DNA of 19,658 nucleotides from CAZQKL01 sp964593895 [NCBI: uncultured bacterium] (GTDB taxonomy: Bacteria; DYJV01), in assembly GCA_964593895.1 (NCBI GenBank), contig CAZQKL010000030.1:1-19658 (forward strand), written 5' to 3'. The translations under genes and the position numbers were made by a program. Below the pieces are notes generated by a model, which saw nothing but the letters and a program-made list of their open reading frames with translations, made no database searches and had not been told where the DNA came from. Positions 1 to 7,252 of this stretch are shown one piece after another (positions within the stretch are counted from its first letter, which is position 1; every line of letters starts with the position of its first letter).

Positions 1-33
1 AAAGAAAAACCTGAAAAAGGAGAGAAAAAATGA
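1..33 (+). CDS. 3' end of an upstream gene (possibly atpI-like)
   Basis: The first 33 bases read in frame 1 as a short, very charged tail (KEKPEKGEKK) ending in TGA at 31-33. That stop overlaps the atpB start codon as ATGA, which is typical of translationally coupled genes. Genes directly before atpB in split F0 operons are often atpI or atpZ, whose products have hydrophilic ends. That identity is only a guess from position, because ten codons carry no diagnostic motif. The reading frame is open from the window edge, so it is a 5'-truncated gene and not a complete one. Confidence 0.45.
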   Translation, partial: KEKPEKGEKK

Positions 34-716
34 TTGAACATCCAATTATTTTTACAAATCTAATCCCTGGCCTTAATAAAATTCCAATTCACGTTTTATG
101 GACAATTATTGCTGATATTGTTATTATTTTTACTGTTTTAAAAGCAGTTAAAAAACTTCAATTAATCCCTTATGAAAAATTAAACTGGACAACATTTTAT
201 GAATTAATTACAGAATTTGTTGAAAATATTTTAAAAGAATCTCTTGGAGAAAAGGGAAGAAAATATATTTATTTAATTGGAACTCTTTTTATATTTATTT
301 TAATAGCAAATTTTCTTGGTTTAATTCCTGGTTTTTATCCACCTACTGAGAATGTGAATACTAACTTTGCAATGTCAATTACTGTTTTTATAATTTACAA
401 TTTTTATGGAATTCAGAAACAGGGAATAGTTAATTATTTAAAACATATGATGGGACCATTCCCAATTTTAGCTCCACTTATGTTTCCAATAGAAGTATTA
501 AGTCATTTTGCGAGAATATTATCATTGGCTATAAGATTATTTGGAAATATTTATGGAGACCATAAAGTATTGCTTGTATTTTTATATCTTGTTCCAATCT
601 TAATTCCTGCAATTTTTTATGGAATGGGTATCTTTGTTGCAATTTTACAAACTTATATTTTCGGTATTTTGTCATTAGTTTATATTCAGTTAGCTGTTGA
701 AGAAGAATCTCATTAG
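30..716 (+). CDS. atpB: ATP synthase F0 subunit a
   Basis: This is the membrane stator subunit that forms the two ion half-channels beside the c-ring. The 228-residue protein is strongly hydrophobic with about five membrane helices. It has the family block NFLGLIPGFYPPTENVNTN at 94-112. The helix SLAIRLFGN at 165-173 carries Arg169, matching the essential arginine (Arg210 in E. coli) that contacts the c-subunit carboxylate. Q207 in the last helix (ILQTYIFG) matches the conserved partner polar residue. The start is supported by AAGGAGAG a few bases upstream and by the ATGA overlap with the preceding frame. The F1 genes do not follow, so F0 a and c sit apart from F1, as in Desulfobacterota and several other phyla. 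Confidence is very high. Confidence 0.97.
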   Translation: MIEHPIIFTNLIPGLNKIPIHVLWTIIADIVIIFTVLKAVKKLQLIPYEKLNWTTFYELITEFVENILKESLGEKGRKYIYLIGTLFIFILIANFLGLIPGFYPPTENVNTNFAMSITVFIIYNFYGIQKQGIVNYLKHMMGPFPILAPLMFPIEVLSHFARILSLAIRLFGNIYGDHKVLLVFLYLVPILIPAIFYGMGIFVAILQTYIFGILSLVYIQLAVEEESH

Positions 717-735
717 AAAGGAGGTGTAAATTAGC

Positions 736-1053
736 ATGAAAAAAGTTTTCTGGTTATTGCTTGCTGTTGCGGGGTTAATTATTTTGTCTTCTGCATCTCT
801 TTTGGCAGGAGAAGGGGTTTCAGAGGCAGTTAGAAGTTATGCTGCGCTTGGTGCAGGTATTGCAATTACCGCAGGAGCTGGTGGTGGTGGAATAGGTATT
901 GGTCTTGCAGGACTTGGAGCAACTCTTGGTGTATCAAGAAATCCAGCAATTGGCGGAAGAATTATGACTTTAATGATTATCTCAATGGCTCTTTCTGAAT
1001 CCTGTGCTATTTACGCGCTTGTTATTGCTTTTATGCTCTATGGAAAAGTTTAG
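736..1053 (+). CDS. atpE: ATP synthase F0 subunit c with an N-terminal leader
   Basis: This subunit forms the rotating c-ring. The 105-residue protein is longer than the usual 70-90 residues because it begins with a signal-peptide-like segment (MKKVFWLLLAVAGLI... to about residue 25). Such leaders occur in some bacterial c subunits. Helix 1 is the Gly-rich stretch at 39-65, the polar loop is R68-N69-P70, and helix 2 carries the ion-binding Glu88 in SMALSESCAIYALVIAF. Ser89 and Tyr93 match sodium-type c subunits, but the position of the sodium-coordinating Gln is Ile55. Coupling-ion choice is therefore not settled by sequence, and protons look more likely. It follows atpB by 19 bp with a strong AAAGGAGGTG Shine-Dalgarno at 717-726, which suits a subunit needed in many copies. 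Confidence 0.97.
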   Translation: MKKVFWLLLAVAGLIILSSASLLAGEGVSEAVRSYAALGAGIAITAGAGGGGIGIGLAGLGATLGVSRNPAIGGRIMTLMIISMALSESCAIYALVIAFMLYGKV

Positions 1054-1067
1054 TCTATGTAATCATG

Positions 1068-1087
1068 GATTGGTATTATTACCAATC
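1068..1087 (+). other. Perfect hairpin 1 downstream of atpE
   Basis: GATTGGTA (1068-1075) pairs perfectly with TACCAATC (1080-1087) around a four-base loop, TTAT. It starts 15 bases after the atpE stop and is not followed by a clean T tract. It may protect the 3' end of the atp mRNA or be part of an operator. No function is proven by sequence. Confidence 0.5.
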
Positions 1088-1100
1088 AACTTTTGTTGAT
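1085..1100 (+). other. Perfect hairpin 2, overlapping hairpin 1
   Basis: ATCAAC (1085-1090) pairs with GTTGAT (1095-1100) around TTTT. Its first three bases are also the last three of hairpin 1, so the two stems compete at their junction. The arrangement resembles mutually exclusive folds, but the stems are short. Confidence 0.4.
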
Positions 1101-1112
1101 GTATTGTTATGT

Positions 1113-1130
1113 CGGGGAAAATTTTCCCCG
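1113..1130 (+). terminator. GC-rich perfect palindrome, possible terminator
   Basis: CGGGGAAAATTTTCCCCG is a perfect 18-bp palindrome and by far the most GC-rich short stem in this AT-rich gap. As RNA it folds into a 7-bp stem with an AATT loop. It lies between atpE and the cytochrome gene, where an operon boundary is plausible. The usual U tract does not follow: the next bases are CTTGAAATTC, and a T-run comes only at 1155-1160. It may be a weak terminator, an mRNA end-stabiliser, or a double-stranded operator upstream of the cytochrome-rex pair. Confidence 0.45.
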
Positions 1131-1184
1131 CTTGAAATTCTAAATTAATTTATCTTTTTTAGATAGATAAAGGAGGTATTACCA

Positions 1185-2231
1185 ATGAAAAGTTTTTTTA
1201 GATTTTTATGGAAATATAAATTTATTGTTTATGTTCTTATTTTAATTTTAATCGGTTTTAGTGTTGGAGCTCTTGAGTTAACAATGAATCCAAAATTTTG
1301 TGGTTCATGCCATGAAATGGATTATGTTTATAAAACATGGTCAAAGTCAACTCATGCAAATTTTTGGGATGAACATAAAAGGGCTGGATGTATGGATTGT
1401 CACGCAGAACCTGGATTTTTTGGATTATTGAAAGCAAAGATTTTTAATGGTGGTAAATCTGGTTTTTATCATGTAAAATACATGTTTGCAAAAAATAAGT
1501 ATGAAATTTATGAAAAAATAATAGAAGAACATGCAGAAGCACCTTATAAAGCATGTTTAAAATGCCATAAAAAGTTTCAGGATAGTGATATTGCAAATGG
1601 TATCTATATGCCTCATCACTCTGCAGATACAGAATTCAGAAATGAGTTATGCTCAAAGTGTCATAAATACATTGTGCATGCTGATAAAAAATTGGGCTAC
1701 ATTCCAGCTAATAAAAATTTATGCCTTGATTGTCATAAAAAAGAGGATGTAGATGTTTCAGTTAAGGACTGCACAACATGTCATGTTGTTCAAGAGCAGA
1801 TGTATAATGGTAAAGGACTAAAAAATGTTAAAGGTGAAAAAGATGTTATGGCAGACAATGATGTAAGTTGCACAGATTGCCATTCAAATTATGAAAAGAG
1901 AGATTTTAGGCCAGTTGTTCAGTCCTGCATAGACTGTCATGATGATAAAGAGTATGGTGCTCAAAAAATAGCTGAAATGCAGAAAGGGATTAAAGACAAA
2001 ATGCCTAAGATAAGAAAAGAGCTTATTGAATTAAGAGAAAAAATTTCATTAAAAAGAAGAGAAGGGAAAGATATATCAAAATTGTTAAAATATTACAATC
2101 TTGCAAAAGAAGATTACGACTTTATAAAAAATGATGGAAGCTTTGGTGTGCATAATCATGAATATACAATTTCAATTTTGGAAGATTGTATGAAAAATAT
2201 TGAAATTTTAAAAAAATTACTCAGGGAGTAG
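1185..2231 (+). CDS. Membrane-anchored octaheme cytochrome c, NapC/NrfH-type
   Basis: This is probably a quinol-linked periplasmic electron carrier. One membrane helix (about residues 12-31) anchors a 348-residue protein with eight CxxCH heme sites, starting at Cys39, 69, 124, 156, 180, 196, 229 and 248. Heme site 1 is CGSCHEM, the CxxCHxM form of NrfH and NapC, where the Met can ligate heme. The W..S.H segment before site 2 also fits that family. NrfH has only four hemes, so four more sites extend it. After the last heme come a charged helical region (260-315) and GVHN at 321-324 followed by a helix, resembling the C-terminal HN motif of NrfA-like cytochromes. There is an AAGGAGGT ribosome site 7 bases upstream. 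rex follows four bases after its stop. The electron acceptor is unknown. Confidence 0.88.
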   Translation: MKSFFRFLWKYKFIVYVLILILIGFSVGALELTMNPKFCGSCHEMDYVYKTWSKSTHANFWDEHKRAGCMDCHAEPGFFGLLKAKIFNGGKSGFYHVKYMFAKNKYEIYEKIIEEHAEAPYKACLKCHKKFQDSDIANGIYMPHHSADTEFRNELCSKCHKYIVHADKKLGYIPANKNLCLDCHKKEDVDVSVKDCTTCHVVQEQMYNGKGLKNVKGEKDVMADNDVSCTDCHSNYEKRDFRPVVQSCIDCHDDKEYGAQKIAEMQKGIKDKMPKIRKELIELREKISLKRREGKDISKLLKYYNLAKEDYDFIKNDGSFGVHNHEYTISILEDCMKNIEILKKLLRE

Positions 2232-2235
2232 AAAA

Positions 2236-2886
2236 ATGTATAAAGGAAAATATCCAAAAATTCCAGAAGCTACAATAAAAAGATTATCAATATATTTAAG
2301 ATGTTTGAAAAAATTGGAAGAAGAAGGAAATTTGATAGTTTCCTCTCAAAATCTTGCTGATATATGTTGTGTAAATTCAACTCAAATAAGGAAAGACCTT
2401 TCATACTTTGGAGAATTTGGAACCCGTGGAGTTGGTTATAATGTAAAAACTTTACAGGAAGATATAAAAAAGATATTAGGTCTTGATACAACATGGAATG
2501 TAATTCTTGTAGGTGTTGGTAATTTAGGAAGAGCATTACTTCATTATGGTGGTTTTGAAGATAGTGGATACAACTGGGTTGGAGTTTTTGATATTGATAA
2601 AAGTATAATTGGAGAAAAGGTAAGTGAAAATTTAATAATTGAAGATTTCAGTAAACTTGATGAGAGTAAAATTAATGAAATTAAACCTGATTTTGCTGTA
2701 ATTACAACACCTCCAGATTCAGCTCAAGAAGTAGTTGATAGATTAATTGAACTTGGGATGAAATATTTTTTAAATTTTGCTCCAACTAAAATTAAAGTTC
2801 CTCCAGATGTTGTTTTAAAAAATGTCTTTATTATTGCTGAATTTGACAACCTTGTGTATAATATTTCAAAAGAGAAAAAAGATTAA
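2236..2886 (+). CDS. rex: Redox-sensing transcriptional repressor Rex
   Basis: Rex binds DNA when NAD+ is abundant and releases it when NADH rises, so it ties respiratory and fermentative genes to the NADH/NAD+ ratio. The 216-residue length is normal. The N-terminal winged helix includes IRKDLSYFGEFGTRGVGYNV at 51-70, the family's recognition region. A Rossmann domain follows with GVGNLG at 93-98 and an acidic residue at the end of the second strand (FDID, 118-121) for the NADH ribose. The C-terminal helix for domain swapping is present. The gene lies four bases after the cytochrome stop, with its ribosome site (AGGGAG) inside that gene, so the two are almost surely co-transcribed. Its end overlaps the convergent rRNA methyltransferase by 3 bp. 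I found no clear Rex operator (TTGTGA-type palindrome) nearby. Confidence 0.95.
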   Translation: MYKGKYPKIPEATIKRLSIYLRCLKKLEEEGNLIVSSQNLADICCVNSTQIRKDLSYFGEFGTRGVGYNVKTLQEDIKKILGLDTTWNVILVGVGNLGRALLHYGGFEDSGYNWVGVFDIDKSIIGEKVSENLIIEDFSKLDESKINEIKPDFAVITTPPDSAQEVVDRLIELGMKYFLNFAPTKIKVPPDVVLKNVFIIAEFDNLVYNISKEKKD

Positions 2887-4034
2887 ATTTTTTGGAGTAA
2901 TAATCCTTTCAAATAGAATGAATTTGGAATAAATGAAATAAAAGGGTGGTCTATATCCTGCATTAAAACAGTGCAAATTTTTACTTTAAAATTTGAAATA
3001 ATTTTAAAAAGGTCAAACAATCCAATATGATGGGCACATGAGAAAATTGCTATGTATCCACTATCATTAAGAATTTTTAGAGCTTGTGAAATTAAAAAAA
3101 TATAACCTTTTATTGCGTCTTTTTTTTCATCCCTCTTTTTTGTAAAAGCAGGTGGGTCAATAATAATTAAATCGTATTTTTCATTTTCCTCTTTAATATA
3201 TTCAAATACATCTGCTTTTAAAATTTCGTAATTTTCAACATTATTTAATGATAAATTTAACTTTAAATTCTCAATTACTTCTTTTGATATTTCAACAAAT
3301 TTTACTTTTTCTGCTCCATTTAAATAGCAGTGAATTCCAAAACCACCAGTATTGGAAAAGAGGTCAAGAATTCTTTTATTTTTTGCAAATTCTGATACTA
3401 TTTTTCTATTTTTTCTCTGGTCAAGGAAAAAACCTGTTTTTTGACCTTTTAAAAAATTTACATGAAATTTTGCATTATATTCATTAATTATTTCAGTTTT
3501 TACATCTTCACCATATAACAATCCATTTTCAGTTGTAAGTCCTTCAATTGCTCTTATTTTTTCATCAGATTTCTCATAAATTGCCTTTGGATTGAAAATT
3601 TCAATTATTGAAGAAATTATAAAATGTCTTAAATTTTCCATTCCAGCTGTGCTAATCTGGATTACAAAAATATCTTTATATTTATCAATTATTAATCCAG
3701 GAAGGAAATCCCCTTCTGAATGAACAATTCTTATTGAATCAGTAAAATTTTGTAATTCTTTTCTGAATTGAAAAGCTTTGTATATTTTCTCCTTTATTAA
3801 ACCTTTTGTTATTTGAACATCATCAAATGATAAAATTCTTATGGTTATTTTACTTAAAGGATTAATGTATCCTGTGCCTAAAAATGTTCCTTTTGAAGAG
3901 AAAATCTTTATAAAATCACCAGGTTTAATGCTTTTTGGGATTTCTTTTATATCTTTTTTTGGTATCCAAATAGATTTATTTGCTTCCTTTTTTAAAACTA
4001 CTTTTTTTACAGGAAAAGCTAACTTCTCATCCAT
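2883..4034 (-). CDS. Class I SAM-dependent rRNA cytosine methyltransferase, RlmI-like
   Basis: This protein is likely to methylate a cytosine in 23S rRNA (m5C, as E. coli RlmI does at 1962). The 383 residues begin with a PUA-like RNA-binding domain (about 8-75), followed by a linking domain and a Rossmann methyltransferase domain. Family signatures are GQKTGFFLDQR (197-207), the SAM loop DLFSNTGGF (224-232), the catalytic-site DPPAF (293-297), and FSCAHH (331-336), whose Cys333 is in the position of the nucleophilic cysteine. It is the last gene of an rpe-mgtC-rlmI run and its start lies inside the mgtC 3' end. Its stop overlaps that of rex. The target base is inferred from family, so I leave the symbol blank. 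Confidence 0.88.
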   Translation of the reverse strand: MDEKLAFPVKKVVLKKEANKSIWIPKKDIKEIPKSIKPGDFIKIFSSKGTFLGTGYINPLSKITIRILSFDDVQITKGLIKEKIYKAFQFRKELQNFTDSIRIVHSEGDFLPGLIIDKYKDIFVIQISTAGMENLRHFIISSIIEIFNPKAIYEKSDEKIRAIEGLTTENGLLYGEDVKTEIINEYNAKFHVNFLKGQKTGFFLDQRKNRKIVSEFAKNKRILDLFSNTGGFGIHCYLNGAEKVKFVEISKEVIENLKLNLSLNNVENYEILKADVFEYIKEENEKYDLIIIDPPAFTKKRDEKKDAIKGYIFLISQALKILNDSGYIAIFSCAHHIGLFDLFKIISNFKVKICTVLMQDIDHPFISFIPNSFYLKGLLLQKI

Positions 4035-4723
4035 TTAATTTCAACAATAAAATTCCCAAATTCATCAATTATTTTTGAATATAAGGTTTTTGAAAAATAG
4101 TGTCTTTTTATACCTTTTCTTTTCATAACAATTTTAAAGGAAATTTCCACAAGATTTTCCATAATGTTATTTTTCAATACAAAATCTCTTATGACAAGAT
4201 TTTCTTTTTCAATGAATTTTAAAAATTTTTCAAAAATATTGTTTTCATTTTTTAATTTAATGTTAATTTCAAAAAAAGTATCTTTAAGATACAATAATTC
4301 AATTCTATTCAGCAAAAGCAAAGCTATCAATGTTATTACAGTAGCAAGAAGGGATGGATTATAGTATCCAAGGCCAACTCCCATTCCAATTCCAGCGCAA
4401 ACCCATATACTACCAGCTGTTGTCAATCCCCTTATTGAAAAACCGCTTCTTAAAATAGTTCCAGCACCAATAAAACCTATTCCAGTAATTATTTGAGAAG
4501 CTATTCTACCTGGGTCTATTCTTAAAATTGAATTTGCATAATAAAATTTATAAGTTTCAAAGATATAAGTTGAAATTAGCATGAATAAACAACTACCAAC
4601 ACACACAAGTATGTGAGTTCTTAGACCAGCTGTTCTTCCCCGCATATCTCTTTCAATTCCAATTAGGCCACCTAAAAAAGCAGATAAAAGTAATTTTGCT
4701 GAAATAATTTCAATATTATGCAT
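4019..4723 (-). CDS. MgtC/SapB family inner-membrane protein
   Basis: MgtC-family proteins are inner-membrane proteins linked to magnesium limitation and, in pathogens, to control of ATP synthase. Their biochemical role in environmental bacteria is not settled. The N-terminal 140 residues hold four or five membrane helices with all family signatures: GLIGIERDMRGRTAGLRTH (19-37), DPGRIASQIITGIGFIGAG (70-88, with the membrane-buried Asp70), and IRGLTTAGSIWVCAGIGMGVG (98-118). Residues 145-234 form a soluble alpha/beta tail, consistent with the ACT-like domain of long MgtC proteins. It lies between rpe and the rRNA methyltransferase, overlapping rpe by 8 bp. Its neighbours do not explain its job. 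The family call is firm, the function is not. Confidence 0.92.
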   Translation of the reverse strand: MHNIEIISAKLLLSAFLGGLIGIERDMRGRTAGLRTHILVCVGSCLFMLISTYIFETYKFYYANSILRIDPGRIASQIITGIGFIGAGTILRSGFSIRGLTTAGSIWVCAGIGMGVGLGYYNPSLLATVITLIALLLLNRIELLYLKDTFFEINIKLKNENNIFEKFLKFIEKENLVIRDFVLKNNIMENLVEISFKIVMKRKGIKRHYFSKTLYSKIIDEFGNFIVEIKWMRS

Positions 4724-5360
4724 TTCTTAATTTTTCTATTGTTTCTGAATAATTATTAGAATTAAAAACTGTGCTTCCAGCAACAATAATTTGAGCTCCA
4801 GCTTCTTTAACAAGTTTAACATTTTCAACAGTTATTCCGCCATCAACTTCAATTAATGGTTTAAGTCTTAAGGAATTTATCAATTCTTTAAGCTTTTTAA
4901 TTTTTTTTAAAGAAGAATTTATAAATTTTTGCCCACCAAACCCTGGATTAACACTCATTATTAAAACAAGGTCTACATATTCTAAAATTTCATTTAAAAA
5001 TTCTACAGGAGTTGCTGGATTAATGGACACTCCAGCTAATTTCCCTAAAGATTTTATTTTTTCAATGGTTCTATGAAGATGTTTGCTTGCTTCAAAATGG
5101 ACTGTTATAATATCAGCACCAGCCTCAGCAAAATCTTTTATGTATCTTTCTGGCTCCTCAATCATAAGATGCACATCAAAAGGAAGTTCTGTTACTTTTC
5201 TTATTGATTTAATGACAACAGGACCAATTGTTATATTTGGAACAAATACCCCATCCATAACATCAATATGGATAAGGTCAGCAGAATTCTCAATTTTTTT
5301 AATTTCATCCTTTAAATTTGAAAAATCAGCTGAAAGAATAGATGGAGCAATTTTAATCAT
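4716..5360 (-). CDS. rpe: Ribulose-phosphate 3-epimerase
   Basis: The enzyme interconverts ribulose 5-phosphate and xylulose 5-phosphate in the pentose phosphate pathway. The 214-residue TIM barrel is of normal size and complete. It opens with IAPSILSADF (4-13). The metal-binding and acid/base residues are visible as His31 and Asp33 in LIHIDVMDG, His64 in DVHLMIEEPE, and Asp173 in EVDGGI. The phosphate loop MSVNPGFGGQKF (135-146) is intact. It is the first gene of the minus-strand run rpe-mgtC-rlmI and is divergent from the helicase gene. No Shine-Dalgarno precedes the ATG. A possible TTGACT...TATCTC promoter would place the transcript start about one base before the ATG, so a leaderless mRNA is possible. 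Confidence 0.96.
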   Translation of the reverse strand: MIKIAPSILSADFSNLKDEIKKIENSADLIHIDVMDGVFVPNITIGPVVIKSIRKVTELPFDVHLMIEEPERYIKDFAEAGADIITVHFEASKHLHRTIEKIKSLGKLAGVSINPATPVEFLNEILEYVDLVLIMSVNPGFGGQKFINSSLKKIKKLKELINSLRLKPLIEVDGGITVENVKLVKEAGAQIIVAGSTVFNSNNYSETIEKLRNA

Positions 5361-5367
5361 GGGTGTT

Positions 5368-5396
5368 GAGATATTCTATGAATTTGAAAAAGTCAA
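5368..5396 (-). promoter_or_regulatory. Possible rpe promoter
   Basis: On the minus strand, TTGACT (5396-5391) is a five-of-six -35 match. TATCTC (5373-5368) follows after exactly 17 bases as a weak -10. The predicted start would be about 5361, next to the rpe ATG, implying an almost leaderless transcript. The -10 is poor and the background is AT-rich, so this is tentative. Confidence 0.25.
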
Positions 5397-5419
5397 TAAT
5401 TTTTGTTAAAAATCAAATT

Positions 5420-7252
5420 ATGGATTTATATGAAATTGTAGCTTCCTTTTTTTCTCCAGATGGTTTTCTTTCCAGATTAAAAAATTTTGAATATAGAGAA
5501 ACCCAGCATGAAATGGCAAAATTAACTGCAAAAATGTTAGATGAAGGGGGAATTTACTTAATTGAAGCTGGAACTGGAACTGGAAAAACTTTCGCATATT
5601 TAATTCCTGCAATTTTTTTTGACAAAAGGGTTGTTATTTCAACAAAAACTAAAAACTTACAGGAACAGATTTTTTATAAAGACCTAAAATTGTTAAAGGA
5701 AGAATTTTCAATAAAGCCCAATGCTTTAATAATTAAAGGTAGAAATAATTACATTTGTTTAAGAAAATTAAATAAACTTTTTCAAAAAAACATTTTTCAG
5801 GATGAAACAGTTGAAATTATTAAAAATTGGGCTTATTTTTCAGAAACAGGTGATATAAATGAACTTAATGAATTGTCAACTAAAAGTCATATTATAAATT
5901 TAATTGTTTCAAATTCTGATACCTGTTTTGGTGTAAAATGTGAATATTTTAAAAGCTGTTTTATAAATAAATTAAGAATTAAAGCGGAAAAATCAGATAT
6001 TTTGGTTGTAAATCATCATCTACTTTTTTCAGACTTAAAAGTAAAATCACAGGGATTTGGAAAAGTCTTACCAGAATATAAATATCTAATCTGCGATGAA
6101 GCTCATTCAATTGAAGATATCTCTTTAACACATTTTGGTCAGTCAATTTCAAAGTATAAAATCTATTTTTTAATTTCAGAAATTGAAGAATTTGAAAAGG
6201 ATATAGCTAAAAATTTAAAAAATCTTGCAAATGAACTTTTTTCAATTTTAAAAGGTGAGGGAAGGGTAAATTTATATGAATACGACTTTAATAAACTTCA
6301 GGTTATTGCAGGAAAAATAATTGAAAATTTTCAAATAGCAAAAGAAACGATTATTGAAGAAAGCCTTATTTTCAAAATTGATGAAATTATAATGAATTTA
6401 GACAAAATATTTTTTGAAAAAGATTTAAATTTTATAAAATGGGTAGAATTTGGGACAAAAAATGTAACAATATATTTAACTCCTCAAGATTTAAGTGATT
6501 TTCTTGAAAATTTTTTTTATTCTCTTAATGGTGTATTATTTACCAGTGCAACTTTGAGTATTAATGAGAGTTTTGATTTCATAAAAACAAGACTTGGATT
6601 AAAACATGTTGAATGTGAAAGAATTTTCCCATCATTATTTGATTTCAAAAAATCAGCTGTTCTTTTCATTCCAGATAAAATTTCAGACCCATTTTCAGAA
6701 AATTTTGTTTATGAAATGTGTAATTATCTTATAGATTTGATAAATTACACAAAGGGGAATGCTCTACTTTTATTTACAAGCTTTAAAAATATGTTTTTAG
6801 CTGGAGAAATTCTAAAAAAGAATTTAAATTATTCAATCTTTATTCAAGGTGAAAGTTCAAATTTTGACCTTTTGCAAAATTTTAAAAATGTGGAAAATTC
6901 AATCTTACTTGGAAGTTACTCTTTTTGGGAAGGTATAGATATAGAACCTGAAAATTTAAAACTTGTTGCAATTGATAAATTACCATTTTCACCACCAACT
7001 GACCCTGTTAAATATACAAGAATTGAAATTTTAAAAGATGAAGGTAAAAATCCATTTATAGAATACCAACTCCCAGAAGCAATAATGTTTTTGAAACAGG
7101 GATTTGGTAGATTAATAAGAAGTAAAAAACATAAAGGAATTTTAGCTCTTTTTGATAAAAGAATTCTTACAAAAAGTTACGGTAAAGTTTTTCTAAAAAA
7201 TTTACCTAACATTGAAATTGTAACAAATATATCAAAAATTCTTAAAAAATGA
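5420..7252 (+). CDS. DinG/XPD-type Fe-S DNA helicase (ATP-dependent)
   Basis: This is a superfamily 2 helicase of the DinG/YoaA/XPD group, probably a 5'-3' DNA helicase for repair or R-loop removal. Numbered from this ATG (610 aa), Walker A is AGTGTGKT (50-57) and the DEAH box is at 226-229. Cys113, Cys169, Cys174 and Cys180 sit between them in the usual arrangement for a 4Fe-4S cluster. Helicase motif VVNHHLLFSD follows the last Cys. Near the C-terminus are GSYSFWEGIDIE and the motif VI-like QGFGRLIRSKK. No exonuclease domain is fused. In-frame GTG (5363) and ATG (5378) starts also exist. I chose 5420 because MDLYEIVASFFSPDG matches the usual family N-terminus. None has a good ribosome site. 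The 3' end overlaps valS by 21 bp. Confidence 0.88.
   Translation: MDLYEIVASFFSPDGFLSRLKNFEYRETQHEMAKLTAKMLDEGGIYLIEAGTGTGKTFAYLIPAIFFDKRVVISTKTKNLQEQIFYKDLKLLKEEFSIKPNALIIKGRNNYICLRKLNKLFQKNIFQDETVEIIKNWAYFSETGDINELNELSTKSHIINLIVSNSDTCFGVKCEYFKSCFINKLRIKAEKSDILVVNHHLLFSDLKVKSQGFGKVLPEYKYLICDEAHSIEDISLTHFGQSISKYKIYFLISEIEEFEKDIAKNLKNLANELFSILKGEGRVNLYEYDFNKLQVIAGKIIENFQIAKETIIEESLIFKIDEIIMNLDKIFFEKDLNFIKWVEFGTKNVTIYLTPQDLSDFLENFFYSLNGVLFTSATLSINESFDFIKTRLGLKHVECERIFPSLFDFKKSAVLFIPDKISDPFSENFVYEMCNYLIDLINYTKGNALLLFTSFKNMFLAGEILKKNLNYSIFIQGESSNFDLLQNFKNVENSILLGSYSFWEGIDIEPENLKLVAIDKLPFSPPTDPVKYTRIEILKDEGKNPFIEYQLPEAIMFLKQGFGRLIRSKKHKGILALFDKRILTKSYGKVFLKNLPNIEIVTNISKILKK

Noticed and set aside
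1151-1165. TATCT/AGATA repeat around a T-run before the cytochrome gene
   Set aside because: It is only five weak pairs, directly before the ribosome site. It does not support a terminator or riboswitch call.
1054-1184. Rex operator search upstream of the cytochrome-rex pair
   Set aside because: No TTGTGA- or TTGTTAA-type palindrome is present. The palindromes found here have other sequences.
2270-2536. Open frame on the opposite strand of rex, and similar frames opposite valS, hom and the rRNA methyltransferase
   Set aside because: They lie wholly inside well-identified genes, have unusual Phe/Leu/Gln-rich compositions, no ribosome sites and no recognisable domains.
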